DNA of 5,641 bases from an uncultured Oscillospiraceae bacterium (GTDB taxonomy: Bacteria > Bacillota > Clostridia > Oscillospirales > Oscillospiraceae), in NCBI GenBank assembly GCA_900758955.1, contig CAAETL010000287.1:1-5641 (forward strand), in the 5' to 3' direction. Shown piece after piece: positions 1 through 5,605 of this stretch. The notes below the pieces were generated by a model, which made no database searches, was not told where the DNA came from, and worked only from the letters and a program-made list of their open reading frames with translations. The stretch's first letter is position 1, and every line of letters starts with the position of its first letter. The translations under genes and the position numbers were made by a program.

Positions 1-110
1 CCCGTCTCGCCTTGCGGACCTTGGGGGCCAATGGGGCCGGGTTCTCCTTGCTTTCCTTCCGGGCCTACAGGGCCTTGGGTCCCTTGGGGACCCTGTGGAC
101 CCGGTTCGCC
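1..110 (-). repeat. Collagen-like G-X-Y triplet repeat (continues past window edge)
   Basis: Twelve uninterrupted triplets plus the start of a thirteenth, residues 142 onward of the fibre. Pro is common at X and Gln at Y (GPQ five times, GEP twice). In phage fibres such repeats form a trimeric collagen-like shaft. The total length cannot be seen here. Confidence 0.9.
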
Positions 111-533
111 GATAAAATTACCTGCGTCGGCATCCTCTCGAACGCTCCGAGCAATTTCCATGGCTTCCTTGCTCACCAGGAAAAATTGATCGTACACCGT
201 TTGGCTTGGCACTCCGCCTCCGCCGTCTGCACCACGGTAGACAAGTAGGCTTTCCGTGTAAATGGTAGGCCGACGCTTGTTTTCCAACAGCCCATACGCC
301 CCGATTTTTAGCCAGGTATGGGGCAGCAACACCTCCCATGGGATGAGACAAGCATCATCTTGTAACAGGATTTCCCAACGCTCTCCGGAATCGGATTGGA
401 ATACCGCTGTTTTGTCATATCCCTTCCAGGTATCATCAAAAGAAAAGAAGACGGTATGTTCATTCACCGTCCCCGAGATCAGCTTTTCCCCTTCCAAAAT
501 GCGGGCTTCCTGCCCTTGAATTTGAATGTGCAA
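1..533 (-). CDS. Phage tail fibre with collagen-like repeats (partial, C-terminus beyond window)
   Basis: An open frame of 177 complete codons running off the low-coordinate edge. Residues 1-100 form a small, apparently beta-rich domain ([57 protein letters not shown]). It resembles the N-terminal attachment domain of Clostridial prophage fibres (BppU-like in general style). A glycine hinge (ADGGGG, 102-107) and a predicted helix (about 110-137) follow. Collagen-type G-X-Y triplets start at residue 142 ([12 protein letters not shown] and on), at least 12 up to the edge. The product is probably a trimeric fibre anchored by its N-terminus to the hub, with a receptor-binding tip outside the window. 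There is no in-frame ATG near the start. TTG 533-531, 19 bases after the hub stop and correctly spaced from AGAGGTGA, is the best choice. An out-of-frame ATG lies five bases upstream, so a small indel at the start is an alternative. The frame is intact over its whole visible length. Confidence 0.85.
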   Translation of the reverse strand, partial: MHIQIQGQEARILEGEKLISGTVNEHTVFFSFDDTWKGYDKTAVFQSDSGERWEILLQDDACLIPWEVLLPHTWLKIGAYGLLENKRRPTIYTESLLVYRGADGGGGVPSQTVYDQFFLVSKEAMEIARSVREDADAGNFIGEPGPQGPQGTQGPVGPEGKQGEPGPIGPQGPQGET

Positions 534-540
534 ATCATGG

Positions 541-548
541 TCACCTCT
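541..548 (-). promoter_or_regulatory. Ribosome binding site of the tail fibre gene
   Basis: AGAGGTGA just after the hub stop. From the end of this motif, seven bases lead to TTG 533-531, which is in frame with the fibre. An ATG at 538-536 is nearer but in the wrong frame. The site therefore supports the TTG start without excluding use of the ATG. Confidence 0.7.
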
Positions 549-552
549 TTTC

Positions 553-2616
553 TCAGTAATAAACCAACACGCAGCCATCTCCACCAGGATACCCGGGGGC
601 ACCTGTACCGGCTTCGCCACCAAAAAGTCGATACCACAGGCCAGAGGTCTCTGCGTTGTAATCGGACGCTACCAGGCGGATGAAACCGCCCCCTCCTCCG
701 CCGCCGCCGCCGTGGCCTCCATGGCCACCTGCTCCGAAAAGCGTCACGACAGTTTCAGCAAGCGCATTCGCATTGCCGCCCGCACCGGCGGAGCGACCAT
801 CGTAGCTAGCTTCTCCTGTCTCACCAATACTTCCAATGGCCGCTCCACCGCCACCGTTACCACTAATATTGCCAACGATGTTCTTTCCACTAGTTATGGT
901 TACTGCTGCGCCACCGTCTCCGCCAGCGTAACCCCCCACAGATTCACCCGTGTTACCGCGTTGTTTATTCTCTCCTCCATCGCCGCCCTTACCGCCATTA
1001 ACGCCAGACTTTCCTGACGCGGCATAAACCTTTCCAGTCAGGATATCCATATATCCATCAGCGAAACGGGCCCCTTGTGAAGAGGAAATACTACCGAACG
1101 TGGTATCTCCGCCGCTTTTTCCAGTTGTTGCAACGTCGCCGCCTAAACCACCAGCGGCGCATCTATACGAGAATTTTTCACCGCCAGCAAGCTGGACCGT
1201 CGTTCGGTAGACCTTGCCGCCTTCACCACCAACGCCACCGTCTCCGCCTGCGCCGCCCTTCCCTGGCCCGTCTGAATAAGTACCACCGGCGGAAACCTCC
1301 GATGCATCTTTAACAACCCGAGTTCTTTCCCCGGCTTCGCCGTCGTTGCCACCGGCCCCGCCGCTGCCGCTGCCAATCACCACAACGTGGATTTTTTTGG
1401 TCCCTGTTGGCGGCGTCCAAGTACCGCTTCCCGAGAGCACGACAACATTGTTGTACATGCCCCCATGCTCCGGCACGTAGTCCGTAAGCATCTCCGAATG
1501 CGCCAGCAGGAGGTTACTGATGTTGATGTCCTGGGACTTGAGCAGGCCGGTAACACGTTCATCGTATGGATCGTGAAACGTCACCGGCTCTCCCGGCCGT
1601 TCCGGTCCCATTACCATGTCAACGCTGACCGTATGCGACCCGGAGTAATAGTCCGCCACCCGATCAGCCACGGACTCACTGTTGGTCAAATTGATTAGGG
1701 TGACTCCTTCCACCTTGGCGATATTCTGCGCCCCGCTGCCGTTGGCGGGAGTGGCACGAACCTCCCGTGTGGTGTGAGTGTATTTCTTCCCGGTTAACGT
1801 CGCTTTCCCACTGGGCGCTAACACCGCGTAATTGACGCCGGATTCCAGGATTGATCCGCCACTCACAGAGAGATCATAAACCGGGGATTCAAACGTTATC
1901 AGCGCGCCAATTCTAGTAACGCCTTGCGGGGATCGTATCGTTTGTTCTGTCACAGCGTCGTCATACAGCGTCGTCGTTTCGTTGGACGCCGCTTTGAGGT
2001 ATCCATGTTCCAGTACCACAACGCCGCTCACGGCGGCCCGATATTCCACCGTGCCGCTCCTTGACAATCGGTCATCTGAAATTGTTTGCGGCGCCAATAC
2101 TTCCAGCAGGTCAAAGACGATATCGCCAGCGGCGTCTTTTTTGACGGAAACTCCTGTTGCAAACAGTAGCTGCCTGAGGTTTTCCCGCCGGGTGGCCACA
2201 GGGAGCCAACCATATACCCGCGCCGTCCCGGCCCTGGTTGTAATGGTATAGGGGAAGGTCCCGCCAATCACATCTTCCAAACCTCCCCTCAGTAGTTGAC
2301 CGGTATAGAGCCCGCCATAATGCAGGGGCGTATCCAGCAGCCCAATACCAGAAACACAGCTGACCTCATAGAGCTCCCGTCCAATGCGGGAAACATGATG
2401 CAAATAGAATTTTCCAATCAGACGGTCATCATGAAAATACTGCACCACAACCCCGTAAGGCAAGGAAACGAGACTCTGGGCAGAAATCACAGTAACCGTC
2501 AACGTATCTATGGATAATTCATCCCCTACGATGGAGTTTCCCAGATAGCAATTGCCGCTCTTGATTGCTCCATCCAGGAACGCTTGTTCCCCCATCACAA
2601 TTCTGTTATGCGCCAT
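553..2616 (-). CDS. Baseplate hub-like tail protein with C-terminal glycine-rich adhesin-like domain
   Basis: A 687-aa protein with two parts. Residues 1-385 are ordinary mixed sequence (GDELSIDTLTVTVISA, LPYGVVVQYFHDDRLIGKFY, LYEVSCVSGIGLLD, VYGWLPVATRRENLRQLLFA). They look like the tail-hub proteins (gp27/gpD-like fold) that Clostridial prophages carry after the tape measure. This assignment is by resemblance. A switch occurs at about residue 391, where VVVLSGSGTWTPPTGTKKIHVVVIGSGSGGAGG begins a glycine-rich domain running to the end (GGDGCVLVYY). This is the usual opening and closing of the glycine-rich domain at phage fibre C-termini, and it includes nine consecutive Gly at 636-644. Such domains are thought to pack as glycine-rich helices displaying receptor-binding loops, as in T-even gp38 adhesins. 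No peptidase or lysin motif is visible. The ATG has an AAAGGGTGA Shine-Dalgarno site overlapping the upstream stop. Role inferred: close the tube and bind the host surface. Confidence 0.8.
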   Translation of the reverse strand: MAHNRIVMGEQAFLDGAIKSGNCYLGNSIVGDELSIDTLTVTVISAQSLVSLPYGVVVQYFHDDRLIGKFYLHHVSRIGRELYEVSCVSGIGLLDTPLHYGGLYTGQLLRGGLEDVIGGTFPYTITTRAGTARVYGWLPVATRRENLRQLLFATGVSVKKDAAGDIVFDLLEVLAPQTISDDRLSRSGTVEYRAAVSGVVVLEHGYLKAASNETTTLYDDAVTEQTIRSPQGVTRIGALITFESPVYDLSVSGGSILESGVNYAVLAPSGKATLTGKKYTHTTREVRATPANGSGAQNIAKVEGVTLINLTNSESVADRVADYYSGSHTVSVDMVMGPERPGEPVTFHDPYDERVTGLLKSQDINISNLLLAHSEMLTDYVPEHGGMYNNVVVLSGSGTWTPPTGTKKIHVVVIGSGSGGAGGNDGEAGERTRVVKDASEVSAGGTYSDGPGKGGAGGDGGVGGEGGKVYRTTVQLAGGEKFSYRCAAGGLGGDVATTGKSGGDTTFGSISSSQGARFADGYMDILTGKVYAASGKSGVNGGKGGDGGENKQRGNTGESVGGYAGGDGGAAVTITSGKNIVGNISGNGGGGAAIGSIGETGEASYDGRSAGAGGNANALAETVVTLFGAGGHGGHGGGGGGGGGFIRLVASDYNAETSGLWYRLFGGEAGTGAPGYPGGDGCVLVYY
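556..1446 (-). repeat. Glycine-rich low-complexity coding region
   Basis: Codons for residues about 391-687 of the hub-like protein. Irregular GG-containing motifs (GGAGGDGGVGGEGG, NGGKGGDGGEN, GGYAGGDGGA, GHGGHGGG) dominate, interrupted by non-glycine loops at about 465-487, 504-535, 571-584 and 645-665. The GGN codons leave the opposite strand nearly free of stops, so long plus-strand reading frames appear there that are not genes. The nine-glycine run is encoded by 711-685 with mixed GGC, GGA, GGG and GGT codons rather than one perfect triplet repeat. Confidence 0.85.
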
Positions 2617-2620
2617 TATC

Positions 2621-3001
2621 TCACCCTTTCCGCTGAGGTTCTTTCGCTGTAAAGGTAACTTTCAGGTTTCCCCACTTTCTCACAGCTGTTGGCATAAGTA
2701 GAGCGTCACTGCCGCTCTCTACGTCGGCCTCAAAGGTCAACGTCCCTTGCCCATATGGGACCTTAATTGTATGAGATTGAACCGGTGCGGATATGGCTTC
2801 ATAGAAAGCGTCATAATCCGCCGGGTTAGAAAGTCTGCTCTCAATTTCTATAGTGTAGTGATACCGCGTCCCCACAAGATCCCGCACATTCCGCCCGGAC
2901 TTGGCCAACATGGTATTTTCGCCATCTTCCACAGCGAAATTCCTGCTTATCTTTTTGATGCCGATCTGATACTCCCGGCCGTCCAGGGTTAGAAATCCCA
3001 C
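2621..3001 (-). CDS. Small tail protein after the tape measure, possibly a minimal distal tail protein
   Basis: A 126-aa soluble protein with an apparent beta-rich character: MGFLTLDGREYQIGIKKISR, GTRYHYTIEIESR, SHTIKVPYGQGTLTFEADV and GNLKVTFTAKEP. It has no signal peptide or membrane segment. I do not recognise the family with certainty. Its place between tape measure and hub is that of lambda gpM (109 aa) or of the distal tail protein Dit in Gram-positive phages. Dit is normally twice this size, so this could be a ring domain without the galectin-like domain. That is inference from order and length. The start is a GTG two bases after the tape measure TAA. The GGGGTG just upstream is only a modest Shine-Dalgarno site and lies within the tape measure's last codons, suggesting translational coupling. 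The stop is four bases before the hub ATG. Confidence 0.75.
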   Translation of the reverse strand: MGFLTLDGREYQIGIKKISRNFAVEDGENTMLAKSGRNVRDLVGTRYHYTIEIESRLSNPADYDAFYEAISAPVQSHTIKVPYGQGTLTFEADVESGSDALLMPTAVRKWGNLKVTFTAKEPQRKG

Positions 3002-3003
3002 AA

Positions 3004-5055
3004 TTACACCCCGCTTACTACTTTGATTCCGCGCAACTGCGTCGCCCGGTCCACTTGAAAAGATAAGTCCCGCGCCAAGCTATCACCAGCCACGACACGC
3101 AGTGTAATATCCACGCTCTGCGCCCCGCTGTTACTCATCATCTCTTTGGTGTCGCTAGTGGAGTATACCCGGGACCCCCTGGGCATTCTCACCAATTCCG
3201 GGCCGTTCTCGCCCACAAGAGCCTCACCGCCCGGGTGGTAGTCTGTGCCTGTTGCATATTTGCGGCCGGATGTCTTTCCAAGAGAATCTTTCAATTTTCC
3301 TGCATCTGATGCCGCTGTTTTTATAGCCGCTACCACTAGCAAAATACCAGCTACAATCCCAGCCACAGCAAGCCCCATCGACGATGTGGTAGTAAAGACG
3401 CCCATAGCGAGCGCCGCTGTAAGCGCAGCGGACGCTAAAAGTCCAAATAATGACACCGCTTTTTCTACCCCGGACATATCATCCCATACTTCCGCAACCT
3501 TAACCGCAAGAAATACAATTGCACTGATCGCTCCAGCAACTGCTATCGCCTTAATGCTAAGCTTGTCGAACAAACCGGTTACCCCAGGCATCTTTTCAGA
3601 CAGCCCCGGAAATGTCTTAGACAGTTTAGGAATCAATGAAGTTAGCCCGGAAATCGCCTTAGCCACAGGGCTAATAGAACCCGCCACACCAGCTAGAACA
3701 AACACGGCCTTCTGCCCGCCTGAACTCAGCCCGTTAAACCAATCAAGAAACGCGGTGGCTATTTCCGCTACTTTGGTTAGTAATGGTTGGATGCTTTCCG
3801 CTAAGTCGGCCATGGACTGCTGAAGTTGCAGACTGGATTCTCGAGCCTGCACCATTTCCGGGTTTGTTTCTTTCCAAGTTTCGTAGTATCCGGAAAGTGG
3901 GCCAATATTAAGAGCGGAAAGGGCCATGCTCTGTTTCTCCGCCTCTGTCGTGCACATGGACATACCGTTGGAAAAATTCTCCGCGCCGATCCCCATACGG
4001 TCCAGCATCTCCGCAAACTGCCCAGTGGCATTTCCTGTTGCAAGGGTCTCTTGTAAGCTGTCGGCCAACGACTCTATTTTAATGGTATCGGGAAATGCTA
4101 TAGCGGCGTTGGAGAGCCCCTCTACCGCGATTTGCAGGTTGCTTTCCGTAAAACCTGATTGCAGAAGGTTGGAAACCGCCTCCACACTGCTGTCCAGCTC
4201 CCCTGAGACAACATACAGATCACTAAACGCCTGCCGTGCGGAACCCACGCCCACGCCGGTCTGTTTTGCGTTGGTGTCCAATCTGGAGAGGGCGGTACGC
4301 AGTTCCTCCGTGGCGGGGACCGTGGCAACGGCGGCGCCGCCCAACATCATGACGCCTTTTGTAATTGGCGCAGTGGCGCTGGATACTTTCCCCGCCTTGT
4401 CGGACACCTTCATTAACCCGTCGCTCAGTTTCGATAAGGATTGGTTGCTGTCTTCCGCTTGTTTTCCAACGCCCCCCAATTCTTTTTCCAGCCCCTCCAA
4501 TTCCTTTTCCGTCTGGATCAGGGATCTCTGCAAGGCGTCATATTGAGACTGGTCCATATGCCCCTCGGAAAAAGAGGCGTCCAACTCTTTTTTTGCGGTC
4601 AGCAGGTCTTTGTGCTGTTTCCTCGTCTCTTTTAGTTCCGCCTGTAGCTGTTCATATGCCTCGGTGGTAACCTCACCCCTCTCCAACTGGGCTTTCATTT
4701 CCGCGTCCCTCGATTTGAGTTCAGACATTTTCGATGCTGTTTCTTGGAGCTGCGCCTTTAGGGGCGTATATTGTTGTTCCCACCCAGCCTGATTGGCGAG
4801 TTGTTGGTTTGCCGTGGAGGCGGCCTGCTTTAAAACCTCCAGTTTGTCCTTTGTGTCGGAAATAGACTCGGCAAGTAATCTCTGCTTTTGCGCCAAAAGC
4901 TCCGTGTTGGTGGGATCAATCTTGAGGAGCTGCTCCACTTTTTTTAGATCATTCTGCGTCGTCTTTAATTGCTTGTTTGTATCGCTTAGCGCCTTACCAA
5001 GCTTAGTGGTATCGCCGCCAATTTCTACTGTGATCCCCTTGATCCTGTCAGCCAC
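3004..5055 (-). CDS. Phage tail tape measure protein
   Basis: A 683-aa protein starting at GTG behind a perfect AGGAGG. Residues 1-75 (IKGITVEIGGDTTKLGKAL, then a heptad-rich stretch) are the typical tape measure N-terminus of Firmicutes siphophages. A long charged coiled coil runs to about residue 205. Residues about 230-400 look like the TP901-type core: Ala/Gly-rich start, then LRTALSRLDTNA, SDLYVVSGELDSS and TIKIESLADSLQETLATG. Three hydrophobic segments follow at about 503-523, 533-553 and 559-580, suited to membrane passage during DNA ejection. Near the end, HPGGEALVGENGPELV (607-622) is a motif I recognise from the C-terminal part of many such proteins. No lytic transglycosylase or peptidase domain is visible. 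The protein spans the tail lumen and sets tail length. At 1.5 angstrom per residue, 683 aa predicts a tail near 100 nm, on the short side. It follows the chaperone genes that would bind it during assembly. Confidence 0.95.
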   Translation of the reverse strand: MADRIKGITVEIGGDTTKLGKALSDTNKQLKTTQNDLKKVEQLLKIDPTNTELLAQKQRLLAESISDTKDKLEVLKQAASTANQQLANQAGWEQQYTPLKAQLQETASKMSELKSRDAEMKAQLERGEVTTEAYEQLQAELKETRKQHKDLLTAKKELDASFSEGHMDQSQYDALQRSLIQTEKELEGLEKELGGVGKQAEDSNQSLSKLSDGLMKVSDKAGKVSSATAPITKGVMMLGGAAVATVPATEELRTALSRLDTNAKQTGVGVGSARQAFSDLYVVSGELDSSVEAVSNLLQSGFTESNLQIAVEGLSNAAIAFPDTIKIESLADSLQETLATGNATGQFAEMLDRMGIGAENFSNGMSMCTTEAEKQSMALSALNIGPLSGYYETWKETNPEMVQARESSLQLQQSMADLAESIQPLLTKVAEIATAFLDWFNGLSSGGQKAVFVLAGVAGSISPVAKAISGLTSLIPKLSKTFPGLSEKMPGVTGLFDKLSIKAIAVAGAISAIVFLAVKVAEVWDDMSGVEKAVSLFGLLASAALTAALAMGVFTTTSSMGLAVAGIVAGILLVVAAIKTAASDAGKLKDSLGKTSGRKYATGTDYHPGGEALVGENGPELVRMPRGSRVYSTSDTKEMMSNSGAQSVDITLRVVAGDSLARDLSFQVDRATQLRGIKVVSGV

Positions 5056-5062
5056 TGTCCCA

Positions 5063-5068
5063 CCTCCT
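5063..5068 (-). promoter_or_regulatory. Ribosome binding site of the tape measure gene
   Basis: A perfect AGGAGG seven bases before the GTG start at 5055. It overlaps the TAG stop of the T-like ORF. It is the strongest Shine-Dalgarno site in the window, and it decides the GTG start. Confidence 0.85.
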
Positions 5069-5231
5069 AAAAATGGTCATAATCATCTTGCAACGCCAAC
5101 GCAGGGTATTTGCACTCGTCGTTGGCCGCCTCCGTATACATGTCAAACACCATCCCAATGGTAAGGCGGTCCAGGTCGGATACGGATATCCCAGCCTGAA
5201 CCGCCCGCAGCAGGAACAGCCCTGTGGTCAT
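5067..5231 (-). CDS. Second tail chaperone ORF (gpT-like), expressed mainly as a -1 frameshift fusion
   Basis: A 54-codon ORF, MTTGLFLLRAVQAGIS to QDDYDHF, ending at TAG 5069-5067. It is in the -1 frame relative to the gpG-like gene and is open upstream into the A9 run. A -1 shift there gives residues 1-117 of G, then a basic linker RRPSARK, then these 54 residues, 178 aa in total. The pattern of an aliphatic helix, then DLDRLTIGMVFDM, then an acidic and aromatic end matches, as I recall, the small proteins found between G and the tape measure in Clostridial prophages. In lambda the G-T extension binds soluble tail tube protein while the G part binds the tape measure. The ORF could also start by itself: its ATG overlaps the upstream TGA as ATGA. 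There is no good Shine-Dalgarno site close by, so frameshifting or coupled reinitiation is more likely. It ends 11 bases before the tape measure start. Confidence 0.8.
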   Translation of the reverse strand: MTTGLFLLRAVQAGISVSDLDRLTIGMVFDMYTEAANDECKYPALALQDDYDHF

Positions 5232-5251
5232 TTTACGGGCGCTTGGCCTGC
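5202..5251 (-). promoter_or_regulatory. Candidate RNA structure stimulating the frameshift
   Basis: Just 3' of the slippery site on the minus strand, CGCCCG (5241-5236) can pair with CGGGCG (5207-5202). The six-base all-GC stem starts 10 bases after the slip. Inside its loop, CAGG can pair with CCTG around a six-base loop. Alternatively GCAGG (5251-5247) can pair with CCTGC (5214-5210), and together with the first stem this has H-type pseudoknot topology. The pairings were read by eye. No folding energy was computed, and GC-rich coding sequence gives such pairings by chance fairly often. Confidence 0.4.
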
Positions 5252-5602
5252 GTTTTTTTTTGCATCTGACATGCTGTATAGATTGTCAATCCAAAGTTCA
5301 AAAATTTTGGGAAAGAGTTCATAGATGGAAAAGGTTTCAAACGTATCCAACCACTCCTCCACGCTGTGCTCCGGCAGATCGGGGTTTGCGTGGCGGGCCA
5401 TGATGTACGCCGCGTTTTCAAATATCTCCAATAAAAAAACCGGGATGCTTCCCTCTCCCCGCTGTGACTTTTCCAACGCTTCCTGAATGCTCTGCATATC
5501 CAGCAGGATATCCCGCTTAAATTTAATACGATACAGCCTGGGGATCGCAGCAGTGGCACGGAACTTTACTGGCTTCCCGTCAACCTCAATGACTTTTTCC
5601 AT
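5228..5602 (-). CDS. Phage tail assembly chaperone (lambda gpG-like)
   Basis: A 124-aa acidic, soluble protein with no signal peptide or membrane segment. It begins with a short beta-type stretch (MEKVIEVDGKPVKFRATAAI) followed by helical segments, including residues about 36-48, 55-71 and 80-110. Small proteins of this pattern directly upstream of a tape measure gene are tail assembly chaperones in Firmicutes siphophages. They bind the tape measure and recruit major tail protein during tail-tube assembly and are not kept in the virion. The ATG start has a good GGAGG eight bases upstream. Near its 3' end, codons 114-117 read GCA AAA AAA AAC, a slippery run that lets some ribosomes move to the -1 frame and make a longer G-T product. 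The stop TGA overlaps the ATG of the next ORF. The position, size and frameshift together make the role fairly secure, although overall sequence similarity could not be tested here. Confidence 0.85.
   Translation of the reverse strand: MEKVIEVDGKPVKFRATAAIPRLYRIKFKRDILLDMQSIQEALEKSQRGEGSIPVFLLEIFENAAYIMARHANPDLPEHSVEEWLDTFETFSIYELFPKIFELWIDNLYSMSDAKKNAGQAPVK
5252..5261 (-). promoter_or_regulatory. Programmed -1 ribosomal frameshift site (A9-C slippery run)
   Basis: The minus strand carries nine consecutive A's followed by C. In the zero frame of the gpG-like gene it reads GCA AAA AAA AAC, so both A AAA AAA and A AAA AAC fit the X XXY YYZ rule for tandem -1 slippage. The shifted frame has no stop until TAG 5069-5067, and it encodes the expected second chaperone domain. 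The site lies eight codons before the zero-frame stop, the usual arrangement for G/GT tail chaperone pairs. Confidence 0.85.
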
Positions 5603-5605
5603 CTC

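Noticed and set aside
118..351. Minus-strand open frame of 77 codons with an ATG
   Set aside because: It overlaps the collagen-like fibre in another frame. The fibre frame has the G-X-Y repeat and runs unbroken from 533 to the edge, while this one has only a basic Arg-rich composition.
622..684. Possible variable region of a diversity-generating retroelement in the tail-tip protein
   Set aside because: No reverse transcriptase, template repeat or second copy of the segment is in the window, and the codons are not enriched in the AAY pattern expected of a mutagenised template.
685..711. Triplet repeat that might act as a phase-variation switch (nine Gly codons)
   Set aside because: The codons are mixed rather than a perfect repeat, and gain or loss of whole triplets would not shift the frame, so an on/off switch is unlikely here.
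526..1017. Plus-strand open frame of 163 codons
   Set aside because: It lies opposite the glycine-rich codons of the hub gene. GGN codons read as NCC on the other strand, which removes stops. The predicted protein is Thr/Ala/Ser-rich with no domain and no ribosome binding site.
3926..4546. Plus-strand open frame of 206 codons, and another at 3245-3823 of 192 codons
   Set aside because: Both lie opposite the tape measure gene, which has clear family features over its full length. Their composition is a Ser/Ala/Pro-rich antisense type and no start signal is evident.
5233..5559. Minus-strand open frame of 108 codons inside the tail chaperone gene
   Set aside because: It is an alternative frame of the gpG-like gene, with an unnatural composition rich in Trp, Arg and Cys. 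The gpG-like frame has the ribosome binding site and the frameshift context.
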